A stretch of DNA of 64,000 bases from Lumbricus rubellus (GCA_945859605.1 OX243822.1:5576352-5640351); one strand, 5' to 3'. Positions 22,641 through 33,905 are shown, counted from the stretch's first letter. Program-made: numbers and translations. Notes: a model not told the origin generated them from the sequence alone.

Positions 22641-23139
22641 TTATTGCAAGTGAAGGACTTGCTGAAGGTCCCTACGCGGCGGCTCGAGGGTGGATTCGAA
22701 CCTGGAACCCTCCGGTTCCAAGACACCGAACACCACCACTACACCAAGTGCACATGCAAGCAAACCACCGCCGCGCCCCCCAACCAGCTTATTCGCAACT
22801 TGATGATAAATATTAGGCCTGTTATACCGACCGCACATGGTCCGGCGCACTTGATAACTGCGATCTGTTTGGGCGCAAACGGTTCCTGGCAGTTGACGGA
22901 TCCCTGAGCATATCCTCGTTCGTTCTGGTAGTGACACGAGTAGCAGTTGATCATCACAACTGGTTCCGGTATTTCGTATTGTTCGTGGTAGTCGTCGTCG
23001 TAGTCGTCGTCATCATACCGGTAGTCGTCGTTGTCGTGATTCGCCAGTGCATTGTAGCGTTGCGTTGTCTGTTGTTGTCGTGGGGGTCGAACCGTAGCTC
23101 GGCGGTCGGCTCGTCTTTCGCCAACACAGAGGGTTATCA
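21690..23139 (-). CDS. LU-domain (Ly6/Quiver-like) GPI-anchored protein, 3' two exons
   Basis: Two exons on the minus strand. Exon A (23139 to 22832, or 22828) follows the acceptor ctgctttAG. It codes an Arg/Gln stretch, an Asp/Tyr-rich linker (DDDDYDDDYHEQY), then INCYSC, GSVNCQEPF and IKCAGPCA. Exon B (21905-21690) follows a strong polypyrimidine acceptor and codes KIYRTLDAPGEF, RNCVPKCKD, DCCSNHLCN, then a Gly/Ala/Asn spacer, RYRRR and a hydrophobic tail (IAFVAVILLLCSLVLTLT) to a TAG stop. Ten cysteines, with CC-x4-CN at the end, are the LU signature. The CQEPF and CAGPC spacing resembles Quiver/Sleepless proteins. The hydrophobic end predicts GPI anchoring. The exon A donor is weak: GCG|GTCGGT keeps frame, whereas TCG|GTATAA would not. 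The signal-peptide exon lies upstream and is not found. The intron carries a SINE and a LINE tail. Confidence 0.83.
21985..22075 (+). mobile_element. L2-like LINE 3' tail
   Basis: gagaacgcctctgtgtagtt...gaatgggcgctgcataaa, followed by (GATA)n/(GGAC)n. It lies in the intron of the LU gene. Confidence 0.65.
22517..22755 (-). mobile_element. SINE family B copy interrupted by (TAA)n
   Basis: tatagcgccccttaaatt tail, ttcacgccgaaacgcacaag, then (AAT)n at 22608-22642, then gtgaaggacttgctgaagg and the tRNA-like head in reverse (ggattcgaacc). Confidence 0.85.
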
Positions 23140-23224
23140 CTAAAGCAGTTAATTAATTAATCAATTAATTAATTGATGGCAATAAATAGTTAGGGCCTAA
23201 TTACGTCTTACGTATTATTAATTT

Positions 23225-23640
23225 TATAAAGTGCCTCTAGTATGGCGAACCATTCAGAGGCGCTCCCAGTGTGCAAGACCCTGCGAGAAGAAGCAGGTGG
23301 TCGGTTCGTCTGCCGCCAACGCAGAAATACGTATATATTATGACTGCACATTTTGTGTAGAACAGCACGCTGAAAACGCCCATAGGAAAAAACCTTTCAG
23401 AAGCGCTCCCAGTGCGAGAAAAGACACGATTTGAGGCAAGAGAGACAAAGATGAGGAAAGACAACCACAGAGAAAGGCAGAGCGAATTGAAGGTAGGAGT
23501 CCATTCCATAGGGAGGAACCTATGCAGGGCTGCAGCAGCAAAGCGTCTGGATTGAGCCATGATAGTCCTGACGCTGAGAACAGCGAGTTCAAGCAGAGAT
23601 AATTAGACTTCCATCCATAACACATGTATAAAGGGCATGG
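23225..23640 (-). mobile_element. L2-like LINE C-terminal fragments
   Basis: Two pieces in minus orientation. One is a tail (ttataaagtgcctctag...cagaggcgctcccag). The other is an ORF2 end with SSLWNGLLPSIRSAF-like residues, ending in cttttcagaagcgctcccag. This is the same family as 43560-44222. Confidence 0.75.
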
Positions 23641-23659
23641 CCTGCGCCCCGCCCTAATG

Positions 23660-23873
23660 TTTGTGTGTATGTGCACTTGTTATATAGCGCCTCTACTGCT
23701 CAGAAGCGCTCCCAACTACAGCGCGGACACTGAATCGGAGTTTCACGCCGAAGCGCTGAGCAATTGCGAGTGAAGGACTCGCCCAAGGTCCGTACATACG
23801 GCGGCTCGAACGTGCAACCCTTCGGCTGCAAGGCAATGAACAATTGAACATACCACTACACCACCGCACCCCA
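23660..23873 (-). mobile_element. SINE family B, full-length copy
   Basis: Starts (plus sense) with tgtgcacttgttatatagcg and ends at the tRNA-like head cataccactacaccaccgca. All body segments are present. Confidence 0.9.
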
Positions 23874-24895
23874 CAGTGATCGAGAAATTAGGTCCACCCT
23901 TGGTTGACGGTCTCAGCAGAAAAAATCTAAATAACAAGAGATCCGGATCATGCAATAATTGTAATGCTGACAACATCAGGCAAACCCAGTGAAATGAGAG
24001 AATGCAGAGACTACAAAAACTATCCTGCCTCCTTGGACAATTTGTACAGACGCAAGAATCAGTACCTGGTAATATAAGTTTTTTTCAACTTCTTTAATAG
24101 CGTTCAAACAGCTTCAACTCCCTCTCCAAATTATATCCGAACAATTTTTAAAACAATGCTTTGCATTTTGCGACCACGTAGATATAAAGTCCTCACGAAA
24201 AAACCAGAAAAATTAATGGAAAACCCTGAACTTCTTTCCTGGCTAAATCCCTGTTTCCAATTTTTCGGCACCTTAAAAAATGACTGTGTTTAGCAGATTT
24301 CTTTGTTTCTGACCTCTTGTCATTTCGATAGGCTACGACAAATAAACTCGACCAGTTCTCGTAATAGCACTATGTAATTTTCTCAAACATATAATTTATT
24401 TATTTATTTTTATTTATTTATTTATATTTATTTATTATAATATGATCAAACTGTTCGGATTCGGTTCGAGTTGCGGTCTTGTGGAGTATACTAATAGTTT
24501 TTACGTTGCATCGCGCCGCTTAACGTCGCAGTACCCAGAGTACCGGTACTGCATCCGGCTATGTTCGACATAATATTATTACTTCATTTGAAAAGTTTAA
24601 TAGATCCATTATTATCATGTAATTACTATTATTATTTTTTATTATAGTATCATTTGCTATCTTCAACAATTGATATAATTATGTAGCAGAAAGTACGATT
24701 AACAAGGGAAGCAGTATATAACTTTTATGCCATAGCCATTGTTCTAAAATTCTACATGATAATATTATAGGCCTAAAAGTGCCATTATCGTTAAGTCTGC
24801 CCAGGTCTGGCGCAGCTAATGTGATGATGATATTGATTTTAATCATGATTAGTATTGCTTTTTTCTTTGTTGTTGTTACCATTACTATTACTATT
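23874..24895. other. No gene recognised
   Basis: AT-rich, with a TTTA-rich patch at 24390-24435. Upstream exons of the LU gene could lie here or further right but none is convincing. Confidence 0.4.
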
Positions 24896-25012
<117 letters not shown>

Positions 25013-25705
25013 ATTCATTATAATCATACTTATCATTATTGCCATTGTTATCGTTAGCATATCATCAGCATTATTTTCATACCTGCTTTAGGCAGAACCC
25101 ACACACAGTAGGCCTAACCCCCCACCCCCCCAACTCACCAACCTCGAATAGCAACAGGCAACATAATACAGTAGCCTATATGCCTAATTCTACATGTATG
25201 CCTATATTATCCAAGTGGAGAAATGCTCTCACAATAATACTCACCAGCAATGCAAATCGTCAGCACTCCCAAACCTCGCGATATTTTCATATATCAGTTT
25301 TTGTTGCATATACGGGTACATATCCCAGGCTACAGCAGACTATAATACCTCGTTCGGTCGACCGCTGGCAAAGCTTCCCGCATGCGAACGTATAATATGT
25401 ACACAACAAACTCTTCTCACTGATAATATGAACAGCGAACTCAGGAAAAAACCTCTGGGGCCGAGGGAGGAGGTTCATATGATACGCGGTACAGGCCGAT
25501 GCTTCTGCAGTTGGGATTGGCTCCGGTTTTCTCTTCCTACTCGGCCACTGTTTTGCTAATGTGCTGCTTGGATGGTAGAGTTCGCGGAGTCGAGCCATTG
25601 CCTACTGTACAGTAGTTGTGCTGGGAATGACGTATTCGTTGCATGCGCTGGTTGTTGGTGCGGCGCATCCAGTGCTAGCAGATGCTGATGATTGGATGTA
25701 GGCCG

Positions 25706-25707
<2 letters not shown>
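25013..25707. other. No gene recognised
   Basis: Several overlapping frames without domains. A minus-strand frame at 25287-25598 starts MARLRELYHPSS but shows no signal peptide or family motif. Confidence 0.35.
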
Positions 25708-25743
<36 letters not shown>

Positions 25744-25815
25744 GTGTGTGTGTGGGGGGAGGATGTGTGTGTTGGTGTGTGTGTAGGTGTGTGTGTGTGT
25801 GTGTGTGGGTGTGTG
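25708..25815 (+). repeat. (GT)n microsatellite
   Basis: GT array with ggggggagga and ag interruptions. Confidence 0.95.
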
Positions 25816-25924
25816 TGTATATGTGTGCATGTGATATTGTGTGGACGTAAAGGCCTACGTGTAGGCCTACATTTGTCTATTTTGCATATAATAATAGGCT
25901 ACAGTGTGAGAATTGTGGAAAAAT

Positions 25925-26015
25925 AAAATGAGGGTTGGACTATAATAATCCACATGGAATTGGGTGTAAAAAACAAACTTTACTATGGGTCTCTAAGAAA
26001 GACTAGGGGGTTGAA
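25925..26015 (+). repeat. Dispersed repeat piece
   Basis: gagggttggactataataat, then ccacatggaattgggtgt, then tttactatgggtctctaagaaagac. Shares these blocks with 34320-34440 and partly with 33250-33360. Confidence 0.6.
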
Positions 26016-26725
26016 ATACATAATATTCAATTAGGCCTATACATGCAATCATGCAAGTAAACATTCATATGCGCAATACATAAAATACATGCATAAATAT
26101 AGGCATGTAAATGTGGAGAAAATGATGAACGAAAGAACGAACGAAAGAAGAAAGAAGAACAAGAAGATTCCGGAGAGGTCGATCCGAGTGTTAGCGACTT
26201 CCGTTATTTGCAAACGCTGTCCACACTAATGCGTTCTTCCAACAGACATTAGTGCAAATATTCTGTGTAGCAGACACGGGGTACCGACTGACGAGGGCGC
26301 CTTCCCTGCCCCTAACTGCTTCTTGGCTTCCTCGAACTCAGATAGGTCGGAGGTGACTGATGGTAATCATGTAGATGTTTGTCACGTGGTCATGGCGGTT
26401 GGTTGACTGAAGCGAGAAGCATGATCAATTATGATTTCTTTTAAAGTCATTTTTCGTTTATTTCGTTAACCGCTTAGATATTTAAAAGGGTTACCATAAG
26501 GACTCTAATATGAACACTACGACAACTTTGAAACTGGAATATTAGTCGCGTATTCATGTCAAGTTGACTTGTTGCGAGAGGAGTGGCCGATCACCCGCTG
26601 TTGTCTGTGTGTACGCTTCGAACGTTCTGGATTCATTGGTAACTTAATTCTTGCTATTCATCGCAACTCATCTCGGGTCAATCAGGATATTTCCACTATC
26701 AGCCTCGAAACTTAATAACCGGATT

Positions 26726-27576
26726 ATGTCAAAGAAAGCATTAAAGGTAGATGACATACTGGACAGTATCGTGGAGGATGATCGAATCCTTGACGCACTA
26801 ACGGCACGGTTGACGGTCACCCTTGCGCCATCTATTGATGCAACAATTGAGGCATCCTTCGAAAAACTGGCCGTCAAGTTACCTCTAAGCTGGAATCTTT
26901 AGTTGAGGCGATGGTCGAAAAATTTGCAAGTGACCACTTATCAAAAAATTATGGAGCGCTGCAACAGAACATTTCCACCCTTGAAACTCAAAACTCTCAA
27001 CTGAAGTCACAGTTTGAAGAATCCGAGAAGTCATCTCGCCTGAGCAATCTGGTTATTCACGGTCTGCCAGAGTCTTCACCTGCGTCTACTTCCGCATCTA
27101 CTTCCGCATCTACTTTCGCATCTACTTCCGAATCAACTTCCAAGCCAACTTTCACACAGTATCACCAGGCGGCCATCCGGGATGCATTGGAGTTCTTCAC
27201 TGCTCGTCTGCAAGTACCGGTGACCGAGATCGATATTTCTTTTGCTCATCGTATACCCAACAAGAACAAGGGAGCACCTCGGCCCCTGATCATTGGATTC
27301 GTAGGAAGACGCGTGCGGGATACAGTCTTCGCTGCTCGCAAGATCCTCTGGCACTCTTCCAGCTCCAAGTCTTCATCCATCTACATCAACGAGCACTTGA
27401 CTCGATCAAACTCTGTCATCTTCGCAAGAACTCGACGACTTCTAAAGGACAAGAAAATCTACTCTACATGGACCTCCGGAGGGACAGTTCTACTCAAGCT
27501 ATCAGACTCACCCAACGAGAAGCCGACTAAGATCATCTCCTTGCAGCAGCTTGACGACCTCCTGCCTCTGGACTAG
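26726..27576 (+). pseudogene. LINE ORF1, coiled-coil/RRM-type nucleic-acid-binding protein, frameshifted
   Basis: Starts MSKKALKVDDILDSIVED. The first frame stops at 26902 and the second frame is open from about 26881 to 27576, so one base appears lost near 26876-26881, just before the coiled coil. After the shift come a heptad-rich region (LQQNISTLETQNSQLKSQFE), then RLSNLVIHGLPES (start of the RRM-like fold in L1/CR1 ORF1 proteins), a Ser/Thr repeat (STSAST), FAHRIPNK, PLIIGFVGRR and a C-terminal domain. Such proteins coat the RNA and act as nucleic-acid chaperones (family knowledge). This copy is probably dead for ORF1 unless the shift is a sequencing error. Confidence 0.85.
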
Positions 27577-27961
27577 CTGCTTTATGAAGCATGATGTGCA
27601 AGGATGCATCGGTACTATTCGATTACACTTTATGCTTTGTTTATAAATCTGCTATTGTTTCATGGGTAATCTGTTGTTTGCATAATTTTTTCCTGTCTCA
27701 GTTCTAATGTCTCTGAACTTTGCTTCATAATTATAATTTAGTTAATTTACCCGTTATTATGTTCCTCCTTGATTTTAACTTAGTTATTTACCCATTATTA
27801 TGTTTGAATTTGCAAATTGTTTTCTTTCATTCTTGTGTTCTTCACTTATGTGACCTACTTAGTATTTCTCTTAACGACTATGACTGATTTATATCTCTAG
27901 ACTATTGATTGTGCACTCGCCTGCTTGAGCTTTCAGCCCGGGCTGCCCACTCAGGCTGCCA

Positions 27962-30900
27962 ATGCTGCTATGTAGTTTGTGTACACACCCAATTCCAATT
28001 TCAGTTAATTATACTTCTTGCTCAATGTGTGGTAATACATTCCATACTCAATGCTGTAGTTTTGATGTAACGAATATGTGGATCTGTTCCCAATGCATTA
28101 GTAATGAACTGCCCTTTTGCTATACGGAAGATATCATGATGCACACTCATGATCTGACAATTCCTCCAACCGCTGCTCAATATAATGCAACCAACCTTAG
28201 ACTTGAGGTATTAACAGAGGAATTTGAAAACCGAACCTTGATTAATAATGTGGATACGGACCCCGATCTTAATTGTTTTTCTAATGCTATTTTTGATAGT
28301 GTGTATCTCTCTCCTCACTCTTTGAGCTCTAAATTTGCATTACTTTCTTCTTCCTCTTTATCAATTGTACACATTAACTGTCGTAGTTTATTACCTAAGT
28401 TAACTGATATTAGAGATTTACTTGATATTTTACCTGTTTCCATTCTTGCACTTTCTGAAACCTGGATTGATAAAAACTCTGAGGACCTTGTTAATTTACC
28501 TGGGTATCAATTTGTGCACCGACCAAGAGAGCAGGGCCATTGGGGTGGTGTAGGATTTTTTATTAAAAATGAACTTTCATTCTCGATAGTTCAAAATGTT
28601 AAATGCACTAATGCATGTACTTATGAGGGTCTGTTATTAAGAATTCCTATGAAAACTGGTTCCATACTGGTTGGGATATTATACAGACCACCAGGCCAAG
28701 AGCTCGATAAATTCACTGATGAAGTTGAAGCCCTACTTTCTGAACTTTCTCCTCAAAATAAAGATATTATACTATTAGGTGACTTCAACATTGACCTCCT
28801 CAAAGTAAATATACATAAGCAAACTACTAATTTTTATAATTGCTTGTTAGCTCACCACTTCTTGCCCATCATAACTAGACCTACCAGAATAACGGATCAT
28901 TCTGCGACTCTTATTGATCACATCTTCACCACTGCTTGGCCTCGCGTAGCTGCCTCCTCGATTATTACTTCTGATATTTCTGATCACTTGCCTACTTTTG
29001 TTCATTTAAATTGTGAAACTAAGCTACCCACTAAATCTGCAACAGATAATTGTAGAATAATTTCTAATGAGGGAATTAGCACCTTTCAAGAGGCGCTGTC
29101 CACTATCGATTGGTCCCCAATTACTCAGGCCTGTATTAACTATGACCCAAATAAAGCTTATGACGATTTCATGACTATTTATAAAGAGCTATATGATAGA
29201 GTTTTTCCGATTTCTGTCAGTAGAGGGCGGAAGGTCACTTTAAAAAACCCGTGGATGTCTCAAGGTCTTCTAAAATCCTGTAAAACTAAAAATTCGTTAT
29301 ACTTAAAATATATAAAAAATCCAAATGAAACTAATAGAAAGAAGTTTATCACATTCCGAAACAAATTCAAATCTATTAGAAAAAGAGCTGAAATAAATTA
29401 TTATGCCGAAGAATTTTGTAAATGTAGTAATAACCTAAAGAAAACCTGGAATGTTATTCGCTCAGCTATTGGATTAACAAATAATGAATCGGTAATCAAT
29501 TCCTTAAATTCTGACGGGGTTAAGATTGAGGATCCTGAAGAAATAGCCAATAAATTTAATAGCTACTTCACAGAAATTGCCCAAAATTTGGCAAAAAATA
29601 TTCCTGATCCGCTCTCTCCACTTGAGAGTTATTTAAGCCCTCCTATTACCAACTCTTTCGGACTTGAAGATACAACTTCAGAGGAAATAATTAAACTGAA
29701 CCAAACCATTCGTTTATCCCATAGTAAAGGTATTGATGATATTGATCCTTTTGTTGCATCCCCCTCCATTAATATTATTGCTCAACCACTATCTGAAATT
29801 GTCAATTGTTCCTTTAACACCGGTATTTTTCCTAGTGCTTTAAAAATTGCTAAAGTCGTACCTATTTTCAAAAGAGGTGAGAGGAGTGACGTAGCTAATT
29901 ATAGACCAATCTCTGTACTTCCATATTTTGCTAAGATATTTGAAAAACTAATGTATAAAAGACTGAGTAGCTTTCTTGAAAAATCTAGCATTTTATACCC
30001 ATCTCAACATGGATTCCAGGCTGGTCACTCCCCCTCATTGCCTTTACTAAGTATTCAGGACAAAATATCTGAAGCAATTGAAAATAATGAATTTTCCCTT
30101 GGAGTGTTCTTTGACTTGGCCAAGGCTTTTGACACGGTGAGCCATGATATTTTACTTAAAAAACTGAATAATTATGGTATAAGAGGAGTCCAACATAAAT
30201 GGTTTGCTAGTTACCTTGAAAATCGCTCACAAGTTGTTTACTGCAATGGTGCCTATTCAATGATGCGTTCTGTTCTGTTTGGCGTTCCACAAGGATCGAA
30301 CCTTGGACCTTTATTATTTCTTCTTTTCATTAATGACCTTCCTAACGCATCCCCACTTATGTACTTCATCCTCTTTGCAGATGACACTAATATCTTTTAT
30401 TCCCACAGCTCCCTTACCAGCCTTTATCAAATAGTGAATGGCCAACTTTCTCAAATTGCTAATTGGTTTCGTGCCAACAAACTATCATTAAACCTTGATA
30501 AAACTAATTACATTCTATTTAGGTCCCATAGAAAAATTTCTTTCACCAACGAAAATAATTTGTACATTGATGGCCATTCCATTAAACAAGAAATATCAAC
30601 TAAATTCTTAGGTGTTGTGTTAGACCAGCATTTGTCTTGGAAAGATCATATTAAAGCTATCTCTTCTAAAATTGCCAAGAATATCGGTATTATAAAACGA
30701 GCGTCCTCCTTGTTACCTCCCCATGTTAGGCTAACCCTTTATTATACACTCATCTACCCATATCTTACCTACTGCAATATAATATGGGCTTCAACTTATA
30801 AATCCAATTTACAAAGGCTAACAATTCTACAGAAACGTGTTATTCGTTATGTGGCTAATGTTCCATACAATTCTCATACTCATCAGCTATTTCTGGAATT

Positions 30901-31207
30901 TAAATTACTAAAGATTGAACAAATTAGGACGGTTCAGATAGGTGAATTTATGTTTCGATATGAGCACAACTTGTTACCAGTAGCGTATAGACAAATGTTC
31001 TTCCGTGCCTCTGATTTTCATTCCTATTCCACAAGAAGTGCAAATTTGTATAGACAACCATTTGCTCATACTAACACTCGTTTATTTTCGATCAGATATA
31101 CTGGTGCTAATATTTGGAACAGTATCCCCTCAGCTATAAGTCAATTACATGGTCTTCATATCTTCAAGAAACGCCTACGTTGTTATATTATCAATCGAAC
31201 TGCTTGA
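27962..31207 (+). CDS. LINE ORF2: PHD finger, APE endonuclease, reverse transcriptase
   Basis: Intact 1081-aa frame. Residues 4-45 form a Cys4-His-Cys3 PHD-type finger (C4, C7, C20, C23, H28, C31, C42, C45). Residues about 130-350 are an AP-like endonuclease: HINCRSL, LSETWI, then GVGFFIK, GILYRPP, GDFNIDLL near 272, and TSDISDHLP. Reverse transcriptase follows: NYRPISVLPYFAKIFEKL, HGFQAGHS, FFDLAKAFDTVSHDIL, GVPQGSNLGPLLF and the catalytic ILFADDTNIF near residue 805. The C-terminal end has FSIRYTGANIWNSIP and FKKRLR. It would nick target DNA and prime reverse transcription of its own RNA. All catalytic motifs are present, so ORF2 could be active. Confidence 0.96.
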   Translation: MLLCSLCTHPIPISVNYTSCSMCGNTFHTQCCSFDVTNMWICSQCISNELPFCYTEDIMMHTHDLTIPPTAAQYNATNLRLEVLTEEFENRTLINNVDTDPDLNCFSNAIFDSVYLSPHSLSSKFALLSSSSLSIVHINCRSLLPKLTDIRDLLDILPVSILALSETWIDKNSEDLVNLPGYQFVHRPREQGHWGGVGFFIKNELSFSIVQNVKCTNACTYEGLLLRIPMKTGSILVGILYRPPGQELDKFTDEVEALLSELSPQNKDIILLGDFNIDLLKVNIHKQTTNFYNCLLAHHFLPIITRPTRITDHSATLIDHIFTTAWPRVAASSIITSDISDHLPTFVHLNCETKLPTKSATDNCRIISNEGISTFQEALSTIDWSPITQACINYDPNKAYDDFMTIYKELYDRVFPISVSRGRKVTLKNPWMSQGLLKSCKTKNSLYLKYIKNPNETNRKKFITFRNKFKSIRKRAEINYYAEEFCKCSNNLKKTWNVIRSAIGLTNNESVINSLNSDGVKIEDPEEIANKFNSYFTEIAQNLAKNIPDPLSPLESYLSPPITNSFGLEDTTSEEIIKLNQTIRLSHSKGIDDIDPFVASPSINIIAQPLSEIVNCSFNTGIFPSALKIAKVVPIFKRGERSDVANYRPISVLPYFAKIFEKLMYKRLSSFLEKSSILYPSQHGFQAGHSPSLPLLSIQDKISEAIENNEFSLGVFFDLAKAFDTVSHDILLKKLNNYGIRGVQHKWFASYLENRSQVVYCNGAYSMMRSVLFGVPQGSNLGPLLFLLFINDLPNASPLMYFILFADDTNIFYSHSSLTSLYQIVNGQLSQIANWFRANKLSLNLDKTNYILFRSHRKISFTNENNLYIDGHSIKQEISTKFLGVVLDQHLSWKDHIKAISSKIAKNIGIIKRASSLLPPHVRLTLYYTLIYPYLTYCNIIWASTYKSNLQRLTILQKRVIRYVANVPYNSHTHQLFLEFKLLKIEQIRTVQIGEFMFRYEHNLLPVAYRQMFFRASDFHSYSTRSANLYRQPFAHTNTRLFSIRYTGANIWNSIPSAISQLHGLHIFKKRLRCYIINRTA

Positions 31208-31679
31208 ATTATTGTGTTGAATTGGGTGTGTTAGTTAAGTGTTAGTTAAGTGTTAGTTAAGTGTTAGTTAAGTGTTAGTTAAGTGTTAGTTAAGTTGTGT
31301 TATCTATCCTCTATTAATAAGTTTCTGTCCTGATTATATTTCTATTTCTGCAATCGTTTAAACCGGCTGTCATGTCCTGTATATTATGCCTTGCAATTCA
31401 ATGATTACTGGGTGGCCCAATTAGCGGGATTTCCATCCCTTCCGGGTCTCCCCTTGATACCACTAAATATGTACAATTCCCTGTTCACTGCCTTGATTGT
31501 TATTTTTGGTGCGTATTCAGGAAATAAACTGATTTGATTTGATTTGATTTGATTTGATGTAGCAGGAGGCCCCGATCGGGCGAGACGGATCCATAGATAA
31601 ATAGCATCCGCGAAATCAACGCAGTTTGGCATCGTACAACAGGTTGCAGGTCATGCAGCTGCATCAACAGCATATTGCT

Positions 31680-31751
31680 TCAGGCAGATGGACAAGTATG
31701 CAGACAGGCAGTGGGGGCTGGGGGGAGAAAGAGAGAGAGAGAGACAGAGAC

Positions 31752-31784
<33 letters not shown>

Positions 31785-32262
31785 GAGAGAGAGGGAGGAG
31801 AGGGAGAGGGAGAGAGAGGGAGAGGGAGAGGGAGAGAGGAGAGAGAGAGGTATGCAGGCAGTAGACAGAGGGGCAGAGACGCAGACAGATAGACAGGCAG
31901 TTCGAATGCAGGTTAGGCGGCTGCAATAACAAAATATTGCTGCAGACCGATGGACAGGCAGACAGTCAGGCAGATAGGGAGAGACGAAAATATGCAAGCA
32001 GCCAGATAGGCAGGCAGGCAGACAGAGACAGAGATACAGGTCATAATATAGGCGGCTGCAATAACAACATATTGCTTCAGGCAGAGAGACAGGTATGCAG
32101 GCAGGCAGGCAAATAGACAGACAGCCAGAGAGGAAGAAATCCAGACAGACAGGCAGACAGATAGGCAGACAAACAGCCAGAGAGGAAGGAATCCAGACAG
32201 ACAGGCAGACAGACAGGCAGACAGACATACGGACAGGCAGACAGATAAGCAGATGGTCAGAT
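31680..32262 (+). repeat. (GA)n and CAGACAGG-type repeats
   Basis: A GA-rich block (31728-31850), then interspersed caggcagacagacagg repeats. The reading frames over it (Leu/Ser and Cys/Leu-rich) are artefacts. The phrase ggcggctgcaataacaaaat recurs (31917 and 32052), showing a larger duplicated unit. Confidence 0.9.
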
Positions 32263-33483
32263 AGACAAAATTCCATTACGATGCCTTCTCCTTCACCTCC
32301 CTCGCTGTTTCATCTCCATAAACATCATCCACCTCATTGGGTCTCCGTCTAGGAGTATCTTCAGTCTGCCTCATCCCTCTCCATCTTGACCTGGATTCGC
32401 GATTTCACCCATTCCCTTACCTACTCTCCATTTTGTTTTGACTAAGCTGGATTTTCCCCCCTCCACCCCAGAGTCTTCTCTCTTTGTTGCGCTGCAGATT
32501 TATAGATTACGAAAATGATTAAGCTTACAAAGAGACAGACCCCGAGAAGGACTGGCAATAAGACAGACATAGACAGACGGAAAGACAGACAGACATACAC
32601 GTATATAGGCTACATGAGAGTGTACATTCATACATAATACATAAATATATAATACATAAAAATATTCATAATTATGTAGGCCTACATAAAAAATACTCGA
32701 GGAATGACTAGACTCAAGACTCTCTAGAGCGTCTTCAAGTGCAGCAGCATGCGTATCATCAACTGGACTAATTGACTCATCGTGCTTGAGTACATCCAGC
32801 ATCGGTTAATACTGCTTATGCTGCTGCTGCTGTTGCTGCTGGATTCTAAATATAGAACGGATGCCTAACTGCGTTTGTTTTCTTTTGACCTCAGCCAGAT
32901 TTTTAGCATCCTCATCGAGAGCAGGAAAGAAGGGAGCAATGTAATGTAATGTAGTGTAATGTAAATCTTCGAGAATTTCTCAGCGTCCACAAAAGCCACG
33001 TCAGGGAAACCAGCCTATTCACCGGCGCTACATCAAATCAAGTCCGCAATAGCCAGAGCTGCCATTTTCATGTCGGTGCCAGGTCAAAATCGGGGTAGGT
33101 CAAGCCGAGGAGCAACTGACGGGCATACACGCCCCTTAACCCCCCCCCCCGCCCCCCCCCCCAATACATTTTTAAACGTAGGCGATAATACACAAGACGA
33201 CGATGAAAGGTAGCTTGAGAATTTAAAAAAGTAACTTGGGGGTCAGACGTTGATTTATGTGGAGTTGGTGTGTGAAATGAAAATTTTACTATGGGGGTGG
33301 GGGGTGGTCCGAAGAGAGACTGTTATAGGGAGATGAGCCCCTCAATCCCCTCGGAATTCTCGCCCGCGTCTACACTTCCGCTTTCTTTCAGCGCCGTCGA
33401 AATTGAAGAGCTTAATGACAGCCACGGAAAGCTTGTTTATTATACATGTAATGCATCTTAAGAAATTTGGAGTTTACTATGCT
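32263..33483. other. No gene recognised
   Basis: Contains (GCT)n at about 32817-32842, a C-run at 33140-33162, and part of the dispersed repeat (33290-33350). Confidence 0.4.
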
Positions 33484-33905
33484 TCGTGTGTGGCGAGGAG
33501 AGGAGGAGGATGGGAAGGAGGAGCAGGAGCAGGAGGAGAAATCAAAGGAGGAGGAGGACTGGGGAGAAGGAGGAAGAGGAAGAGGAGGAGCAGCAGCAGA
33601 AGGATAAAGAGAAGGAGGAGAAGGAGGAGAAGGAGGAAGAGGACTAGAAGGAAGAGGACTGGGGAAGAAGGAGGAAGAGGAGGAGGAAGAGAAGGTGGAT
33701 GTGCAGGATGAAGAGGAAGAGGAGAAGGAGAGAAGGAGGAGGAGGAAGACGAAGACGAGGAGAAGGAGGGAGGAGGGGAGGAGGAGGAGGATGAGGAGGA
33801 GGAGGAGAGGAAGAGAAGGAGAATGTGCAGGATGAGTAGGAGGAAGAAGAGGAGAGTAGGAGGAGGACAGTAGGAGAACAAGGAGAAGAAAGAGGAGGAG
33901 AAGGC
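33484..33905 (+). repeat. ~420-bp purine-strand (GGA/GAA)n tract
   Basis: Almost only A and G on the plus strand. Both-strand reading frames (Arg/Glu/Gly or Ser/Leu/Pro) are low-complexity artefacts. Confidence 0.95.

Larger units (their letters stand above)
26560..31557 (+). mobile_element. Near-complete non-LTR retrotransposon (CR1/Jockey-type group)
   Basis: Two-ORF LINE with ORF1 (26726-27576, one frameshift), a 385-bp spacer, ORF2 (27962-31207), and a 350-bp 3' UTR. The UTR carries six tandem gtgttagttaa units (31225-31292) and ends in (GATTT)n at 31530-31557. The 5' boundary is approximate and no target duplication is evident. A 5'-truncated, apparently identical 3' end lies at 62213-62481 in the opposite orientation, so the family moved recently. 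The exact clade needs phylogeny. Confidence 0.9.

Noticed and set aside
31651..32276. Cys/Leu/Ser-rich frames
   Set aside because: Translation of GA and CAGA repeats; same for 36269-37032.
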